64,000 bases of DNA, from NCBI GenBank assembly GCA_013350335.1, contig CM023539.1, positions 68,263,631 to 68,327,630 of the forward strand. Direction: 5' to 3'. Source of the DNA: Chimonanthus salicifolius. Its lineage: Eukaryota; Streptophyta; Magnoliopsida; Laurales; Calycanthaceae. How positions within the stretch are numbered: the first letter of the stretch is position 1; every line of letters starts with the position of its first letter. This document shows positions 22,151-34,904 of this stretch, in pieces. Position numbers and translations under genes: made by a program. Under the pieces are notes generated by a model, which saw only the letters and a list, made by a program, of their open reading frames with translations, did no database searches and had not been told where the DNA came from.

Positions 22151-23124
22151 AAGAAGTCCCTTCTCTTCGACTGCAACCATTGTCATCTCCCTCGCTCTAA
22201 TGGATGGATTGAACGATCCCAGCTGCCAACCAAAATCCATAGTGAGTGCACATGCAATGTCACTCATCGGTCGAGATCTGTATCTTGAAATCTTTTTAAT
22301 TTCAACATATACAACCATGCTTTCTTTCTTTCTTTTGTTGAGGTGGGCAGTGTCATTACCCATATTACCTAATTTGAATTACAAAGCGAACATGATGCAA
22401 GCATCAGATCCATCAAATTACAAAGAGAATCCTGATGAGTTTGTTCTTAAAATGCAATGTCATCAAATTACGGTGGAAATAGAAGGCCCCACCTCAAATT
22501 CCATGTAGGCATGTACAAATCTGTGACTTCGAGGTTCGAGACCCAAATCCAATAGCAATTCACTCTGAGAAGTCACTCCAAAAGCCTCTTCAACAGCCAC
22601 GTCACTGGGTCCTACCTGACTCCAGTCAAACAGTCAACTGGGTGCCAAATCCAATTTCACTCTGTTCTTGTGCGATAACGTTGGAACAAGAAAGGAGGAT
22701 CGAAGAAAGATTAGAAGACTTGAAAATAGAAAAGGAAGGAAGAGATTAAAGAAAATCCCCAAGCACCCAACGAATGAAAGCTAAGAAAAATTAGGCTAGG
22801 ATCTAGGTCAAAAAAATAGCAAGAGAAATTCATCTATCTTGAAATCGGCTTGAGTTAGAAATTCTTTTATCTCAAATTAAATTCTCTATCTTGAAATCGG
22901 CTTGTGTAATTAGCACCATGGTGGGCTGAATTTGGTTGTAGTCATCAAATTAATTTTTAATAGAGGAGCGAGGGATCTTGTTTAACCTCATTGTATTGAA
23001 GAATTATTTGATGACAATCAATTTGTTGTGAACTAGTGATCAATTTTTTTAGGCCTAGTTTAGGTTCAAAGTGCCCATTCACATAATCACCAAAAAATCA
23101 CCAATGTCTTTGATACTTTGATAC
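22151..23124. other. Intergenic DNA, nothing recognised
   Basis: A 102-codon frame at 22200-22508 has no motif or homologue I recognise and is not called. CCCTTCTCTTCGACTGCAACC (about 22157-22177) repeats a piece of repeat R. Confidence 0.4.
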
Positions 23125-23600
23125 TAAGGTTTAAATATCGGCCGATACATATCGTATCGGCTGATATATATCGGTTTTTTCAAACCGATCAATATCGTAT
23201 CGGCCGTACAGTTGGAATATCGGTATATTACATTTTTTTTTTAAAAAAAAGAATACAATATCGGCCGATACGGGCTATATACCGGTCTGTATATCGGACG
23301 CAATATCGCCCGATATACTATTTATCGGGCTGGAAAGTATGGTTTTTTAAAAAAAAAAAAAAATTTATCAGTAGTGGGACCCACTGGATATCGGCGATAT
23401 TTGGTACAAATATCGGGCGATATTTGGACCGTTTATCGGTCCAAAATATCGGCCGATAAGCCTCAATATCGGTCCGTAACGGTTCAGGTTATATTAATTA
23501 GAAATTAATATCGGCGATATTTTAAACGATTATCAGGCGATATATCACGGACGATATATCGCGCGATATTTCGTCCAAAATATCGCCCAGGAATCTTGCA
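23125..23600. repeat. Palindrome-rich left end of the candidate hAT element
   Basis: About 20 TATCG-type half-sites in 470 bp make palindromes ATCGGCCGAT, ATCGGGCGAT, ATCGCCCGAT and ATCGCGCGAT, and the shorter ATCGGCGAT. They occur on both strands at irregular spacing. It is the densest such cluster in the window. Frames through it (e.g. 23118-23459) are translations of the repeat, not genes. Confidence 0.8.
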
Positions 23601-24309
23601 TCATATCCCATCCAACAGGCTGTGGGATTCTTTCTGTTTCCCACGCCTGAATTTCTTAATATTTTTTTTTAAACCCGTGATCTGAACCGACCGAACTTTT
23701 CCACTATATTAGTACCCCATACATCTCCTCATTCATCCACAAATTCATTACGAAACTCACTCATCCAGCAGTGGTATTTTCAAACTCCTATCCCCATCTT
23801 ATAAACGGTCATCCGGCTTATCTTAGAAATCCTTGTGTATTATTAGCTTATCTTAGAAGATCATTCCGTTCAAACTACTGGAAATATATTGATCTTCATT
23901 TTCATGTAAGTTTTTATTCCATTTTTATTTTTTAGCCTTCTGATCTAAATATTTTATGGTTTTAATGTATAGTTTAATATTTAATGTATTTTTTGTAATA
24001 TGTTGTTGTTTTAGAAATATGGATTATTAATTATTGATAGTGATTTATTTATGCTTAAAGCCTTAAACATTTAGCATAGAATTTATTATGAATGTATGAT
24101 ATTTTTTTTCATGCAGATTAGTTTTTTTTTTTCATTTTCTTTTATTTTCTAATGTGAAAATGTACTAGAAAACATTATAAGAATTAAGAAATAGTAATTA
24201 TTGGGAAAAGTTGCTGTTTTTTTTTATAAAACACCCCTCTGATTTCAGAAAGAAGGTTCTGTGAAAAAATATAAATTTCATGCAACGTAATTATTAATTT
24301 AAAATGTTT
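23601..24309. other. AT-rich spacer between the palindrome cluster and the tandem array
   Basis: No gene or repeat recognised. Possibly untranslated leader or promoter of the transposase. Confidence 0.35.
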
Positions 24310-26455
24310 AAACAAAAACCTCGATTTCATGTGATAAATTATGAAAAAATATGTAAAGATACCGAAAACGTATGAATATTTTTTAAACCAACCCTCTCAG
24401 TGAGTAGTATTTGTATACTGTAAAAAACTTCAGTTTCAAAGTACATGAGGATTTTTTTTTAATTTTATTATTTAATCCCCCATTTTCATGTGATAAATTA
24501 CGAAAAAATATGTAAATGTACCCAAAACGTATGAATATTTTTTAACCCAACCCTCTCAGTGATTAGTGTTTGTGAACTGTAAAAAAAGCAGTTTTTTACA
24601 GTAGATGAGGTTCTTTTTTAATTTTATCATTTAATCCCCATTTTCATGTGATAAATTATGAAAAAAATATGTAAATGTACCCAAAACGTATGAATATTTT
24701 TTAACCCAACCCTCTCAGTGAGTAGTGTTTTTGAACTGTAAAAAAAGTAGTATTTGACAGTAGATGAGGTTTTTTTTAATTTTATCATTTAATCCCCCAT
24801 TTTCATGTGATAAATTATGAAAAAAAATATGTAAATGTACCCAAAACGTATGAATATTTTTTAACCCAACCCTCTCAGTGAGTAGTATTTTTGATCTGTA
24901 AAAAAAGTAGTACTTGACAGTAGATGAGGTTATTTTTTTAATTTTATCATTTAATCCCCCATTTTCATGTGATAAATTCTGAAAAAATTTGTAAATGTAC
25001 TCAAAACGTATGAATATTTTTTAACCCATCCCTATCAGTGTGTAGTGTTTGTGAACTGTAAAAAAATTAGTATTTGACAGTATATGAGGTTTTTTTTTTA
25101 ATTTTATCATTTAATCCCCCATTTTCATGTGATAAATTGCCCAAAAATGTGTAAATGTATCAAAAAAATCAGATTCTTTTTTTAAATGAAGCCTCTGACT
25201 TTTTAGTGTATTATTACTGTAAAAAGTTTCAGGTTCACAGCAGATGATGTTTTATTTTTAATTTTATCATTTAATCCCCCATTTTCATGTGATAAATTGC
25301 CCAAAAATGTGTAAATGTATCAAAAAAATCAGATTTTTTTTTTAAATGAAGCCTCTGACTATGTAGTGTGTTATTACTGTAATAAGTTTCAGTTTCACAG
25401 CAGATGATGTTTTTTTTTTAATTTTATCATTTAATCCCCTATTTTCATGTGAAAAATTGTGAAAAAATGTGTAAATGTATCAAAAAAATCAGGTTCTTTT
25501 TTTAAATGAAGCCTCTGACTTTGTAGTGTGTTATTACTGTAAAATGTTTCAGGTTCACAGCAGTTGATTTTTTTTTTTTAATTTTATCATTTAATCCCCC
25601 ATTTTCATGTGATAAATTGCCCAAAAATGTGTAAATGTATCAAAAAAATCAGATTCTTTTTTTAAATGAAGCCTCTAACTTTGTAGTGTGTTATTACTGT
25701 AAAAAGTTTCAGGTTCACAGCAGTTGATTTTTTCTTTTAATTTTATCATTTAATCCCCCATTTTCATGTGATAAATTGCCCAAAAATGTGTAAATGTATC
25801 AAAAAAATCAGATTCTTTTTTTAAATGAAGCCTCTGATTTTGTAGTGTGTTATTACTGTAAAAAGTTTCAGGTTCACAGCAGTTGATTTTTTTTTTTTAA
25901 TTTTATCATTTAATCCCCCATTTTCATGTGATAAATTGCCCAAAAATGTGTAAATGTATCAAAAAAATCAGATTCTTTTTTTAAATGAAGCCTCTGACTA
26001 TGTAGTGCGTTATTACTGTAATAAGTTTCAGTTTCACAGCAGATGATTTTTTTTTTTAATTTTATCATTTAATCCCCTATTTTCATGTGATAAATTGCCC
26101 AAAAATGTGTAAATGTATCAAAAAAATCAGGTTCTTTTTTTAAATGAAGCCTCTGACTATGTAGTGTGTTATTACTGTAATAAGTTTCAGTTTCACAGCA
26201 GATGATATTTTTTTTTTAATTTTATCATTTAATCCCCTATTTTCATGTGATAAATTGCCCAAAAATGTGTAAATGTATCAAAAAAATCAGGTTCTTTTTT
26301 TAAATGAAGCCTCTGACTTTGTAGTGTCTTATTACTATAATAAGTTTCAGGTTCACAGCAGATGATGTTTTTTTTTTAATTTTATCATTTAATCCCCTAT
26401 TTTCATGTGATAAATTGTCCAAAAATGTGTAAATGTATCAAAAAAATCAGATTCT
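24310..26455 (+). repeat. Tandem array: about 14 units of 160 bp
   Basis: The block TTTCATGTGATAAATT (one unit has GAAAAATT) occurs near 24325, 24485, 24642, 24801, 24963, 25123, 25283, 25443, 25603, 25762, 25922, 26081, 26241 and 26401, a spacing of 157-162 bp. The half with TTAATCCCC and CATGTGATAAATT is shared by all. The other half has two types: five left units with CCCAAAACGTATGAATA and CCAACCCTCTCAGTGAG, and nine right units with ATCAAAAAAATCAGATTC and GAAGCCTCTGACT. The last unit stops about 8 bp before the transposase ATG. Confidence 0.95.
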
Positions 26456-26464
26456 AAAATAGCA

Positions 26465-29400
26465 ATGGCTAAGAACAATGAAGATCCAGCATGGTCGTTC
26501 GGTGAACGACATAGTAACAACAAAGTCAAATGCAACTTCTGTGAAAAGATGGTATCTGGAGGAATAACCCGTTTGAAAGCACATATAGCCGGAAAGACGG
26601 GAGATGTAGCCGCTTGCAAACGCGCACCAGTACAAGCGCAAATTATTTGCTGGCAAGTACTGGAAGTGAATGCCAAAAAAAAGAAAATAAGGACTGAAGC
26701 AGAAGAGCATGCTATCGGTCACATAATGGCCGACTGTTTAGAAAGTGAAAGGGAGGGCCAATACATGGAAAATGTCCCGTCGTCTTAAGAAGAGGATTCA
26801 GACGAGATTGAGGAGGACAGAGACCTGCGGCGTGCAATGCGAATTAGTCGCTGCGAACATGAGATGAGAAAGCAGAGTGGTGCAGGTTAATTTCTTTAAA
26901 TTAATTGTTTAATGTAACAAAAATAATTTATTTCTCAATTACATTAAAATGGCAAATACTGAATTTTAATACTCTACACAGGCGGTGCGAATGGATCAGG
27001 GACTGCGCATGGATCATCCAGAAAAAAATCTGGACTTATGGGCCGATGGAATTCCATTAAAAATGCATTCAGAGGAGGAGAACAAGCAAGGCCTGAACGC
27101 TACGGTGTAAATCCGAATACAGTTGGTGCTGGTGATCCAATGTGGGACAGACCAACTTCCTTGAAATAAGGAAAAATAAATCAAGTAGACAAAGAGACGG
27201 CAAAACAATTAGTTGGGACGGCAGTCACTAAGTTTTTCACCGACAGCCATCGGCCACCGACTGAAATCTTAAATCCATATTTTAAGTCTGTGTGCTTTGC
27301 ATCCGCAACTGCTGGACCTAATATCAACTTTCCATCGCCGTATGAGATTTCTACCACGTTCATCCCCCGTGAAATACAGCGGATCCGAGAATGGGTAAAT
27401 AATTTTAAGTCTTCCTAGGAGGATACGGGAGTAACCCTTATGTCGGATGGCTGGAAGAGTGACGATAACCGTAGTATCGTTAACTTCCTCATTTATAATC
27501 AATGTGGCACAGTGTATCATAAATCATACGACACATCAAGCCGAGTAAATGATGGTGACTTTCTTTGTAGCTTGATGGTGTCTGTCTGTGAAGAAATTGG
27601 ACTTGAGAATGTTGTCCAAATTGGAACGGACAATGGGCGGGGTAAAAGTCGGGAGGGAGGAAGGTCGCGAACACATACCCGTGGATCTTATGGACCCTCT
27701 GTGCAGCCCACTGCATAGACTTGATCCTCAAAGATTTTGCTAATGTGAGGGAATTTGGGAACCTAATTGACTGGTGTAAGGATGTCACCACATTTATATA
27801 CAATCATGTTAGAATCTTAGAGGTAATGAGAAAGTACACGAAACGTTGTGAACTACTGCGACCTGCAGTAACACGTTTCGCCACAGTATTCCTTACGTTA
27901 CAGAGCTTCTTAAGAAGCAAGACAGAATTGATGAAGATGGCGAAAAGTAGGTCCTTTGCGAATGCGTTCGACATGAGGAACGCTGAACATCAAAGATATT
28001 ACCAGAACATTACACACTTATTTGTATCTAAAGTGTTCTGGGACAGTATCGTATCGGCCATCAACATCTCTGCACCCATAGTCACAGCACTCCGATTTGT
28101 AGATAGAGATAAGAAGCCGACGCTCCCCTATGTATTTGAATGCATGATAAAGGCTAAAACTGAAGTTGCGAAAGTTAATCCTCCGGTTCACTTCATGGAA
28201 ATCATCAACGACAGGATTAATCAATTTTTCATCTCCAACCCACAGTTTGTTGCAGGTTAGTTTTTTATTCGCTAGTGTGTTTATTTCTTACTATTGTGCA
28301 TATCTTATATTTAGGCTAATCGCATTGTATTTCACTTGGCAGCATATTATTTGAATCCCTTCTCAAAGAAACCTAATGAGTTAGGTTTAGAACTGTCGAC
28401 CGACTCAATTCATAACTGCGTAAGACGGACATTGGAGATTATGGGTGTCATGCATCCTGGTGAACGGGCGGCATGTTTTAGAGATGTACTACTTTTGTTC
28501 ATTATGATCTCCATATTTTTGATGATTTGAAAATTGTTCATTATCCGATAATACTAATTGTGTTTTATTTTTGTTTTGAAGTTACACAATTTTGAGAACC
28601 GCTTGGAGTCATTTGCGGATGAAGCTGCCGATGTTAGGGTGAGAGAGACGGCGACGATGAGTGCGACACAATGGTGGACATATTTTGGCAACAGCTCACC
28701 TATATTGAGGAAGTATGCCATCAAGCTGATGAGCCAGACGTGCAGTGCAACCAACTGCGAGCGTAACTGGTCGACATTTAAATATGTTCATAGCAAGCCT
28801 CGAAATAGATTATCATCTCAAAGACTTAATGATTTAGTGTACCTACACTACAATCAGAGGCTAAGGGCAAGGAATTTGAGGAGGTACCCCGAGTTGACAC
28901 GTGAAGATGCCGATGATTTTTTCGTTCCGATCGACCTCGAGTCTCTATTTACCTATAATGATCCATTAAGTGAATGGATCGAAGAGGAAGAACAACCTGT
29001 ACTGCATGATCTAGATATATCATTTTTAGATCAAAGTATAGAGTTGGGAGAATTGCAAGATTCCGAGGACGAGGCGGAAAATGAAGGTCGCTGCCATTCA
29101 ATAAGTGCGTCCCGCCCTCCAAATGTGGGTCTAGAACGTCAGACAAGTACAAGGATGGCTCCACGTCGTCATTCTGTTAGTGAACGGCCCACTGGGACAG
29201 ATGGGGTATCTAGCTCTTCACAGAGGAGGAGATCATTAAGAGGAAAAGAACCTGTTGTTCCGAGCAGCCAACCCAGCAGACGTTATTATGGGTCGGCTAG
29301 ATCTGATTCTGATTCATCTACCGATGACGGTAATGGGTCAGATGATGGGTTGGATTTTACTCATCCAAATATTGTTGTGGATGTTGAGCCTGCCGGCCCA

Positions 29401-29757
29401 CCGGGGTATTATCCCAACATGAGTGAAGTCCATTACCAACAGGATGATAGGCAACATACATCTCCTCATGGCGGAACAAACTTGCCCGGTGAAGGATATG
29501 TATCTTTCGGATATACGCCAACAGGATATTATGGTCAACCGAGCTATGGGCACTTCGACACGAACTCATTATCCAGTAATATGCAGTCCATGTCGATTTC
29601 AGATCATCAATCGCAACCCTCATCTGATAGTTGGCAGTACCACAATCCATCATCAACATCCGACTACACGTCTAATGATGAGCGACTTCCGGAAGACACG
29701 TATGCAAGATTTTATTTCCACGTCCCGGGTTACCAATGTGAAGAGCTGGATCCATAG
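26465..29757 (+). pseudogene. hAT transposase pseudogene (BED, DUF659, hAT C-terminal)
   Basis: A BED zinc finger opens the protein (WSFGERHSNNKVKCNFCE, then GGITRLKAHIAG). A DUF659-type RNase H core follows (FFTDSHRPPTEILNPYF, LMSDGWKSD, IGTDNG), then a hAT dimerisation region (QWWTYFGNSSPILRKYA and NCERNWSTFKYVHSKPRNRL, whose Glu is the likely third acidic residue). The final exon (about 28583-29757) has a long Ser/Tyr/Gln-rich tail ending at 29757. Probable introns are 26886-26981, about 28256-28341 and about 28486-28582. Breaks are TAA at 26786, TAA at 27167, TAG at about 27417 and a frameshift near 27640. The protein would cut and rejoin element ends in the nucleus, but this copy cannot. 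A domesticated gene is unlikely given these breaks. Confidence 0.9.
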
Positions 29758-30589
29758 TAATATTACATTTGTTTTGAGAAAATATGGACAAGCTTTGATG
29801 TGATTCAAATTTTGAGATGTGAAATTCAATTTCATTGAGATCTACTTAAAATGAATTCAAATTTTGATAGATAACTAATAGTCTAAAAAAAAAAAATAAT
29901 ATGATATTATTTAGAGGTCTTCACTTATAAAATACTATTTTACCTTTTATTACCACTTCTTGAAAATTTTAAAAACATAATTTGAATTTTAAAATACTAT
30001 TCAATTAATTTGACTCAATTTCAATTTATTAAAGTGTGTGAGGTGTATACATGGCAACATAAATACATGATGGCTAAAATCTTTTTGTCATTTTATTATC
30101 TTAGACTTATAAAATTTTATTATTATGATTGAATAAAGAACAACTATGATTAATCATAGACACTCTGCTCATTCTCATATAACATATTAACATTAGCATA
30201 AGTGGACTCTTATCATAGTTAATATTTTATTATCCCTAAAAATTATTCACACATCAGAATACATACAGAGACTCATTTATACATGACTTTCAAATGTTAG
30301 GAATGAAATTGAAATTATTGAAAACGTAAGTATGTATTTATAATTACCCAATAACATAGGCATCAATTCAAATTTTTAATATGTGTGGAGCTATGAGATA
30401 AGAAGTTTTATTTTTATTTTTATTATTAATCTTCCTAGATTGATTAATTATATAATAGGATCTACTTATTGATGAGACTTGAGAGGATTGATGGGACATT
30501 TTCATGTTTTTATAAGTTAAAATCATCTATTGTTAATTTTAATATTAAAAATAGATGAAACTTAAATAAATAATTTGAGTATGTATATG
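29758..30589. other. AT-rich 3' flank of the transposase pseudogene
   Basis: Presumed internal to the candidate hAT element. No frames or repeats recognised. Confidence 0.35.
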
Positions 30590-30725
30590 ACCGATATTTA
30601 ATGAAAAAATTATATTTTCAAAAAGCCCAAAATTTTCCGACATTACCCAAAAAAAATCGGACAAAAAAAAAAACGGGAAGAGAGAGAAATTTACCGGTTG
30701 GTATATCGGCCGATATTTGCATAAT
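30590..30725. repeat. Palindrome-bearing right end of the candidate hAT element
   Basis: GACCGATATT (about 30590), AATCGGAC and GGTATATCGGCCGATATTTG (about 30699), with a GGGAAGAGAGAGAAAT segment that recurs beside the palindrome at 55980. It mirrors the left end at 23132. Confidence 0.65.
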
Positions 30726-30771
30726 TCTAGAATTCTAACATATTAGAATTTCTAATACGATGCATATAGAT

Positions 30772-31177
30772 TTAAAGGGTGAAACTTGGGTCGGGCTTTA
30801 ACCCAATTTGTATGACTCGACCCGAGAAATTTACTGAATTGGACTTTGCATTTTTAAAATTAGGGTTAGGTTGGGTCAAAGAAAAAAAAATTGAAATTCA
30901 ATTTGGGTTGAGTCGGGTCAAGCTTTTTTAAAATTGACTAGACCAACCTGATTTGACCCAACTTGACTGACTCAAAAGATTTATAGCATTATAGTTGAGT
31001 CGGGCCAATAATTCAGTTCAGTAGTCAGGTTGAGTTGTGTCACCAATTCAGGTTGGATTGAGTTGAGAAATTTGGATCACCAAATTAGATCAGGTCGGGT
31101 CAGGTTAAATGATTTTTTATGCGAGCTCGATTGGGTTTATTAAAATCAGTACGATCCGATCATTGTTTCTGCCCTAA
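30772..31177. mobile_element. hAT-type MITE, second copy of the intron-2 family
   Basis: The left AAGGGTGAAACTTGGGTCGG matches the left end of the intron-2 MITE (GGGTTGAAACTTGG). The right end GTTTCTGCCCTAA is an imperfect inverse. The interior is full of TCGGGTCA / GACCCAA units. Candidate 8-bp duplications ATATAGAT (30764-30771) and ATATAGTG (31178-31185) match at 6 of 8. Confidence 0.65.
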
Positions 31178-31198
31178 ATATAGTGTAAACTATACACA

Positions 31199-31800
31199 TT
31201 AACACTAACTAATACTTTTTAACCAAATTTTATTAACAGAATTTTGTTTCAGGATATCCAGAGGTTGCTTTGGTCATAGACACAGATAACTTAGATTCTA
31301 ATTTTAGTGATAAGAATTATTTTCTAGCACAGCACGTTCTCTTCCATCGCTTCTTCTCTTTTAATGTTCATGGAGACTTCTTAGTAAGAACTAAGAACAA
31401 CGATTTTTTTCTCGAGATGGAGAAAAGGAGAGAATCCATGGCTTACATTCTTGTCAAAATATTAGCAATTTCACGCTCTTTTTGACTCGTTGTTTTGATG
31501 TCATGCATGTATTTGCCAAACGCCATTTTCTTCAGTTACCATTTTTTTTCAGGTTTAAGAATTGTGAAACTGCATGGACGTTTATGAATTTTAAAGAATC
31601 ATTTCTATATTATAAGAAAAAGAAGGTCAGAGTCGGTTGCAAAACCACATTCAATTCAGAGCCCTCTCTCAATTCTAAATAAATGAGGTCGCTTCGTCTG
31701 AAGAAGAAGAAGAAAAGGAATTGAGGAGGGCACTGGCACTCCTCGATTCCTTTTCTCTTCTTCTTCAGGCAAAGTCTCTTCTCTTCGACATTACACAGGC
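31199..31800 (+). repeat. Dispersed repeat R, copy 2
   Basis: Colinear with 20879-21830: shared ACACTAACTAATAC, CAGAATTTTGTTTCAGGATA, ACAGATAACTTAGATTCTAA, TCATTTCTATATTATAAG and GGTCAGAGTCGGTT, then CTGAAGAAGAAGAAG and TCTTCTTCTTCAGGC. It runs directly into repeat A copy A2. Confidence 0.68.
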
Positions 31801-32740
31801 CATTGATATTAGAAGAAAAGAGAAAGAAAGGAATGAAGGAAGAATACAAGACTTGGCTCTATGGATCGGGAGTTGAAAGTATCGGTCGGCTGGTTTGGCT
31901 GGGTAAACGGGTAAGGAATGAAGGATGACAGGATCGGTGGGTTTAAAAGAAAAAGAAAAAAAAAAAAAAAGGAAAACAGGGAATGGGTTGACGGTCGAAT
32001 GGGTTCTGGAGATTCAGGTTAAGAACGATCGTGTGGTGGCAGGGATTGGCTGGGTCCGGCGTCTGGAGGCGGAGATGGATGGCAGTGGCTGGGGACGGAA
32101 GGGCTGGACGCGTTGGGAACAGCCGGACTGCAGGGGAGCGCTGCAAACGCGTCGGTGGTAGTAAAGGAAAAACGAGCCGATCGGTCGTTCGAAGGTATCA
32201 GGGCGGAAGCAGGGGTCGTCCGCCCAGACTCTGGCGCAGGCGGGCAGTCCGGAGAGGGCGACAGGGGATAGAAGCCTCTTCAATTACGGCCGAGAAGATG
32301 GAAAGAAGGAGGGACTTCCCTGGGTACGGTCGAGCACCGTCGACCGGCTGAGGAAAACTCACAGATAACCGGGAGAAAACAGAGAAAGAGAGGAACATGA
32401 GAAAAAAAAAACCTCAAAATTCTTTCATTCCATAATCGGTGGTTTCCATCTTCGTCAGACGTTGCTGGGATCAGTTTCTGTATTCATTGAGAGAGAAGGG
32501 AGTTCACCTGGAGTGGTTGAAGAAGAGAGAGTGAGGTTGTTTACTTATTGTTTGATAAGAATGCAAGCCATGTCTTTCCTCATCTTCAACAGCTCCAGAA
32601 GAAATCACTTATCTTCTTTCTTCCTCTCCTCCTTATTCTTCTTCTTCTTCTCCATACTCCTCTCTCCATTAACCAATCTTTACAAGTTTTCTATGGCCAT
32701 GGACTTGTTTATATAGGCGTGACATCCCATATGAAGTGAT
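31801..32740 (+). repeat. Host repeat A, copy A2, with GC-rich insert
   Basis: GAATACAAGACTTGGCTCTA (about 31840) and GGATCGGGAGTTGAAA also occur at 34950-34985. GTTGACGGTCGAATGGGTT (about 31988) is the uninterrupted form of the Copia-1 insertion site. From about 32040 to 32340 the sequence becomes GC- and CpG-rich (open frames on both strands, not called), which copies A1 and A3 lack. The block with GAAGAGAGAGTGAGG and TTTGATAAGAATGCAAGCCAT (about 32521-32571) matches 5430-5485. No conserved long protein. Confidence 0.62.
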
Positions 32741-34904
32741 GAACCGACTTCAAAGTCGGTTTGTCAACTAATAATTGGTGCAATTTGGTAGGCTTAATCT
32801 TAATAATTAGATTCAGTTTCCAATTCTGAAGAAGAAGAGACGGTTGACGGTTGTGCTCCAAGGCATGGCCAACCGCCTACTTAATTGGATATATGATTTT
32901 TAATTGAATAATACCATGTATCCTCCAAACCGTCTTTCTAATTTTTTCATAATATTTATGAAAACGCTAATCGTGACTCAATCAAGTTTAGTTACCATGT
33001 TTACTTTATTTATATATTAATCTTATTTAATAAAAGTATAGAATGTGAATATGTTGACTACGAAATTTATTTATTTGATTTTAGTAAATAAAATTAATAG
33101 TCTTTAGAAAATCGACGTTAATTATATGTATTTTTTTAAGTCTAAATCAAGTGAATTTATGTATTGAGTGCAATATTTTCTAATTTCTCACATAAACAAC
33201 TAAGTTTTTAGGTTAATGAATTATAATCTATTATGAATATTATTTATTTTAAGTTGAGTCACGAGAAACATTCCGGAGTCATGGCCTTTTCATTGTTTTC
33301 TTTCATGAAAGATGACATAAAAATTTCAAAAATTAAAATACGAAGAAAATAGTACCAACTCATAAGAATGTTGCAATTATTTTTATTATTTCACACTAAT
33401 CTATACAAATAGAAAATAAGTTATTATTAAATATCAATTTATCTTTATAATATTAAGTTTACATAACATAATTATCATCTACTAGCTTCATAAGGTTTTA
33501 ATTTTCATAACAATTTCATTATTAGACAACAGCCTCTAGCATAACTGAAAAAGGTTCATTGTTGTAGTTTAAAAGTTTTGACTTATGAGTTCAAATTTTA
33601 CAGGTGGCAGACATGGTCAGCTTATGGAAGCTATTTGCCAAATACACTAGGTCGATGGAATAAATGGCTTAGATGATGATGTTGATCATAATCAATTTCA
33701 TTCCATTTAACATTATTTTAAAACCCATGAATATTTTTTCGTCTTTGAATTTGAGGAGATTTTTAATATTATTTTTTAATGGCAATTGGTATTTGTCTTT
33801 AAAATAGTGGTGAAGGTTGATTTGTTTGAAGATATTTATTGTTACTTTAACGTAATTTATGTTTTTTGTATGTTCTTATTTCAAATGCCACACCCTTCAT
33901 TGATGTTCAATGGAAGCTATTTGTGCACATTATAACAGATCAATTAGTGAAAATGGATCATCGTATGCATTACAACATTGTTAAAAAAATATGAGTTTAG
34001 GGTTTAGAGTAGAATTTAGATCGACCAACCAATCTTTGAATATCAATTGAAAATAGTCAAATCATTAAAAAAAATGGTAAACAATCAATTTTCCAAATTC
34101 AAGCGCCCAATTTCTCACCTAAACGGACTTAAGGTTTTTGCACAACAATCCTATTAACGGAAAGTCTTTACCCAATTGACTTTTTTTCTCGAAATTGTGT
34201 TATCCATCGATAGTTAGTCTCCCTAATCAAGAGATTTGTAAATTTATATTGATTGATTCTTTCCCCTTTAAAGGGACCTGTCTTTTTCTATATAAACAAT
34301 ATTAATGAGAGAGGCATGTAAGCTATTACAATTTTCTTCAAATCCGATGTCAATTATGAATTATCAATGCTAAAACTACATAATTTCGGATTTGTATTGT
34401 CTATGGGTTTTGCCTGAAAAACCAACAAAAATATGTAACACAGTGATGACCCACGCATTTAAAATTTTTAATTTTTTATCTTTTTTGAAATTCTTGATTT
34501 CGTAACTTGAAAACAATATTTAAACATATTTATAAAACTCATAATTTTCTTATTTTTTGTAATTTTTTGAATTTTCTAAAAAATAAAAAATTTGGCACGA
34601 GAGAGAAAAATTGGCATAATTTTTACTGTTGTTAATGGCAAAACCATCAGTCTATTTTTTTTTATCTTTTTTATTTAATCCAAAATTCAGTAAAAAGAAG
34701 AATTGGGTCAGCATCCATTTGGAGAATGTGGGATTCAAATAAACTTGAAACTCAATTCAAAATTCAATTAAAATGAATATGAGCGATGAGTTATTTCTTT
34801 TCTTCAAAAGTGCAACAAAGTCTGCCGTCTCAGTTGACATAGCGTCGAACTGAGTTCGGCCAAGTTGTGATAACTCAATCGAATTTAATTACTTTTCTTC
34901 ATAC
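32741..34904. other. AT-rich DNA, nothing recognised
   Basis: About 2.2 kb without any credible gene, repeat end or RNA gene. A tRNA-like TATGAGTTCAAATTTT near 33586 is too weak to call a SINE. Confidence 0.45.

Larger units (their letters stand above)
23125..30725 (+). mobile_element. Candidate large hAT transposon (about 7.6 kb), non-functional
   Basis: The core is a broken BED/DUF659/hAT-dimerisation transposase (26465-29757). Both outer regions end in the same inverted motif: AAATATCGGCCGATAC at the left (about 23132) and, on the minus strand, AAATATCGGCCGATATACC at the right (about 30700-30718). Between the left end and the gene lies a 14-unit 160-bp tandem array. hAT elements usually have short inverted ends and subterminal transposase-binding repeats, which fits. 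No convincing 8-bp target duplication was found, so the borders are inferred. The palindrome-rich ends could be separate insertions. Confidence 0.5.

Noticed and set aside
23118..23459. 113-codon open frame with YRPI repeats
   Set aside because: It is the translation of the palindrome cluster and is not conserved in the other copies.
24310..26455. CRISPR array
   Set aside because: Plant nuclear DNA; units are 160 bp and homologous along their whole length, with no short repeat/unique spacer pattern.
29423..29803. Overlapping plus-strand frame of 126 codons in the transposase tail
   Set aside because: Lies in a shifted frame over the long last exon, whose own frame ends at a natural stop and has the consistent Ser/Tyr/Gln composition.
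32031..32351. 106-codon Arg/Gly-rich frame
   Set aside because: Open only because the block is GC-rich; the complementary strand is equally open and no homology is recognised.
33530..33640. tRNA-like segment with TATGAGTTCAAATTTT
   Set aside because: Only a weak B-box; no A-box at correct spacing, no related copy seen.
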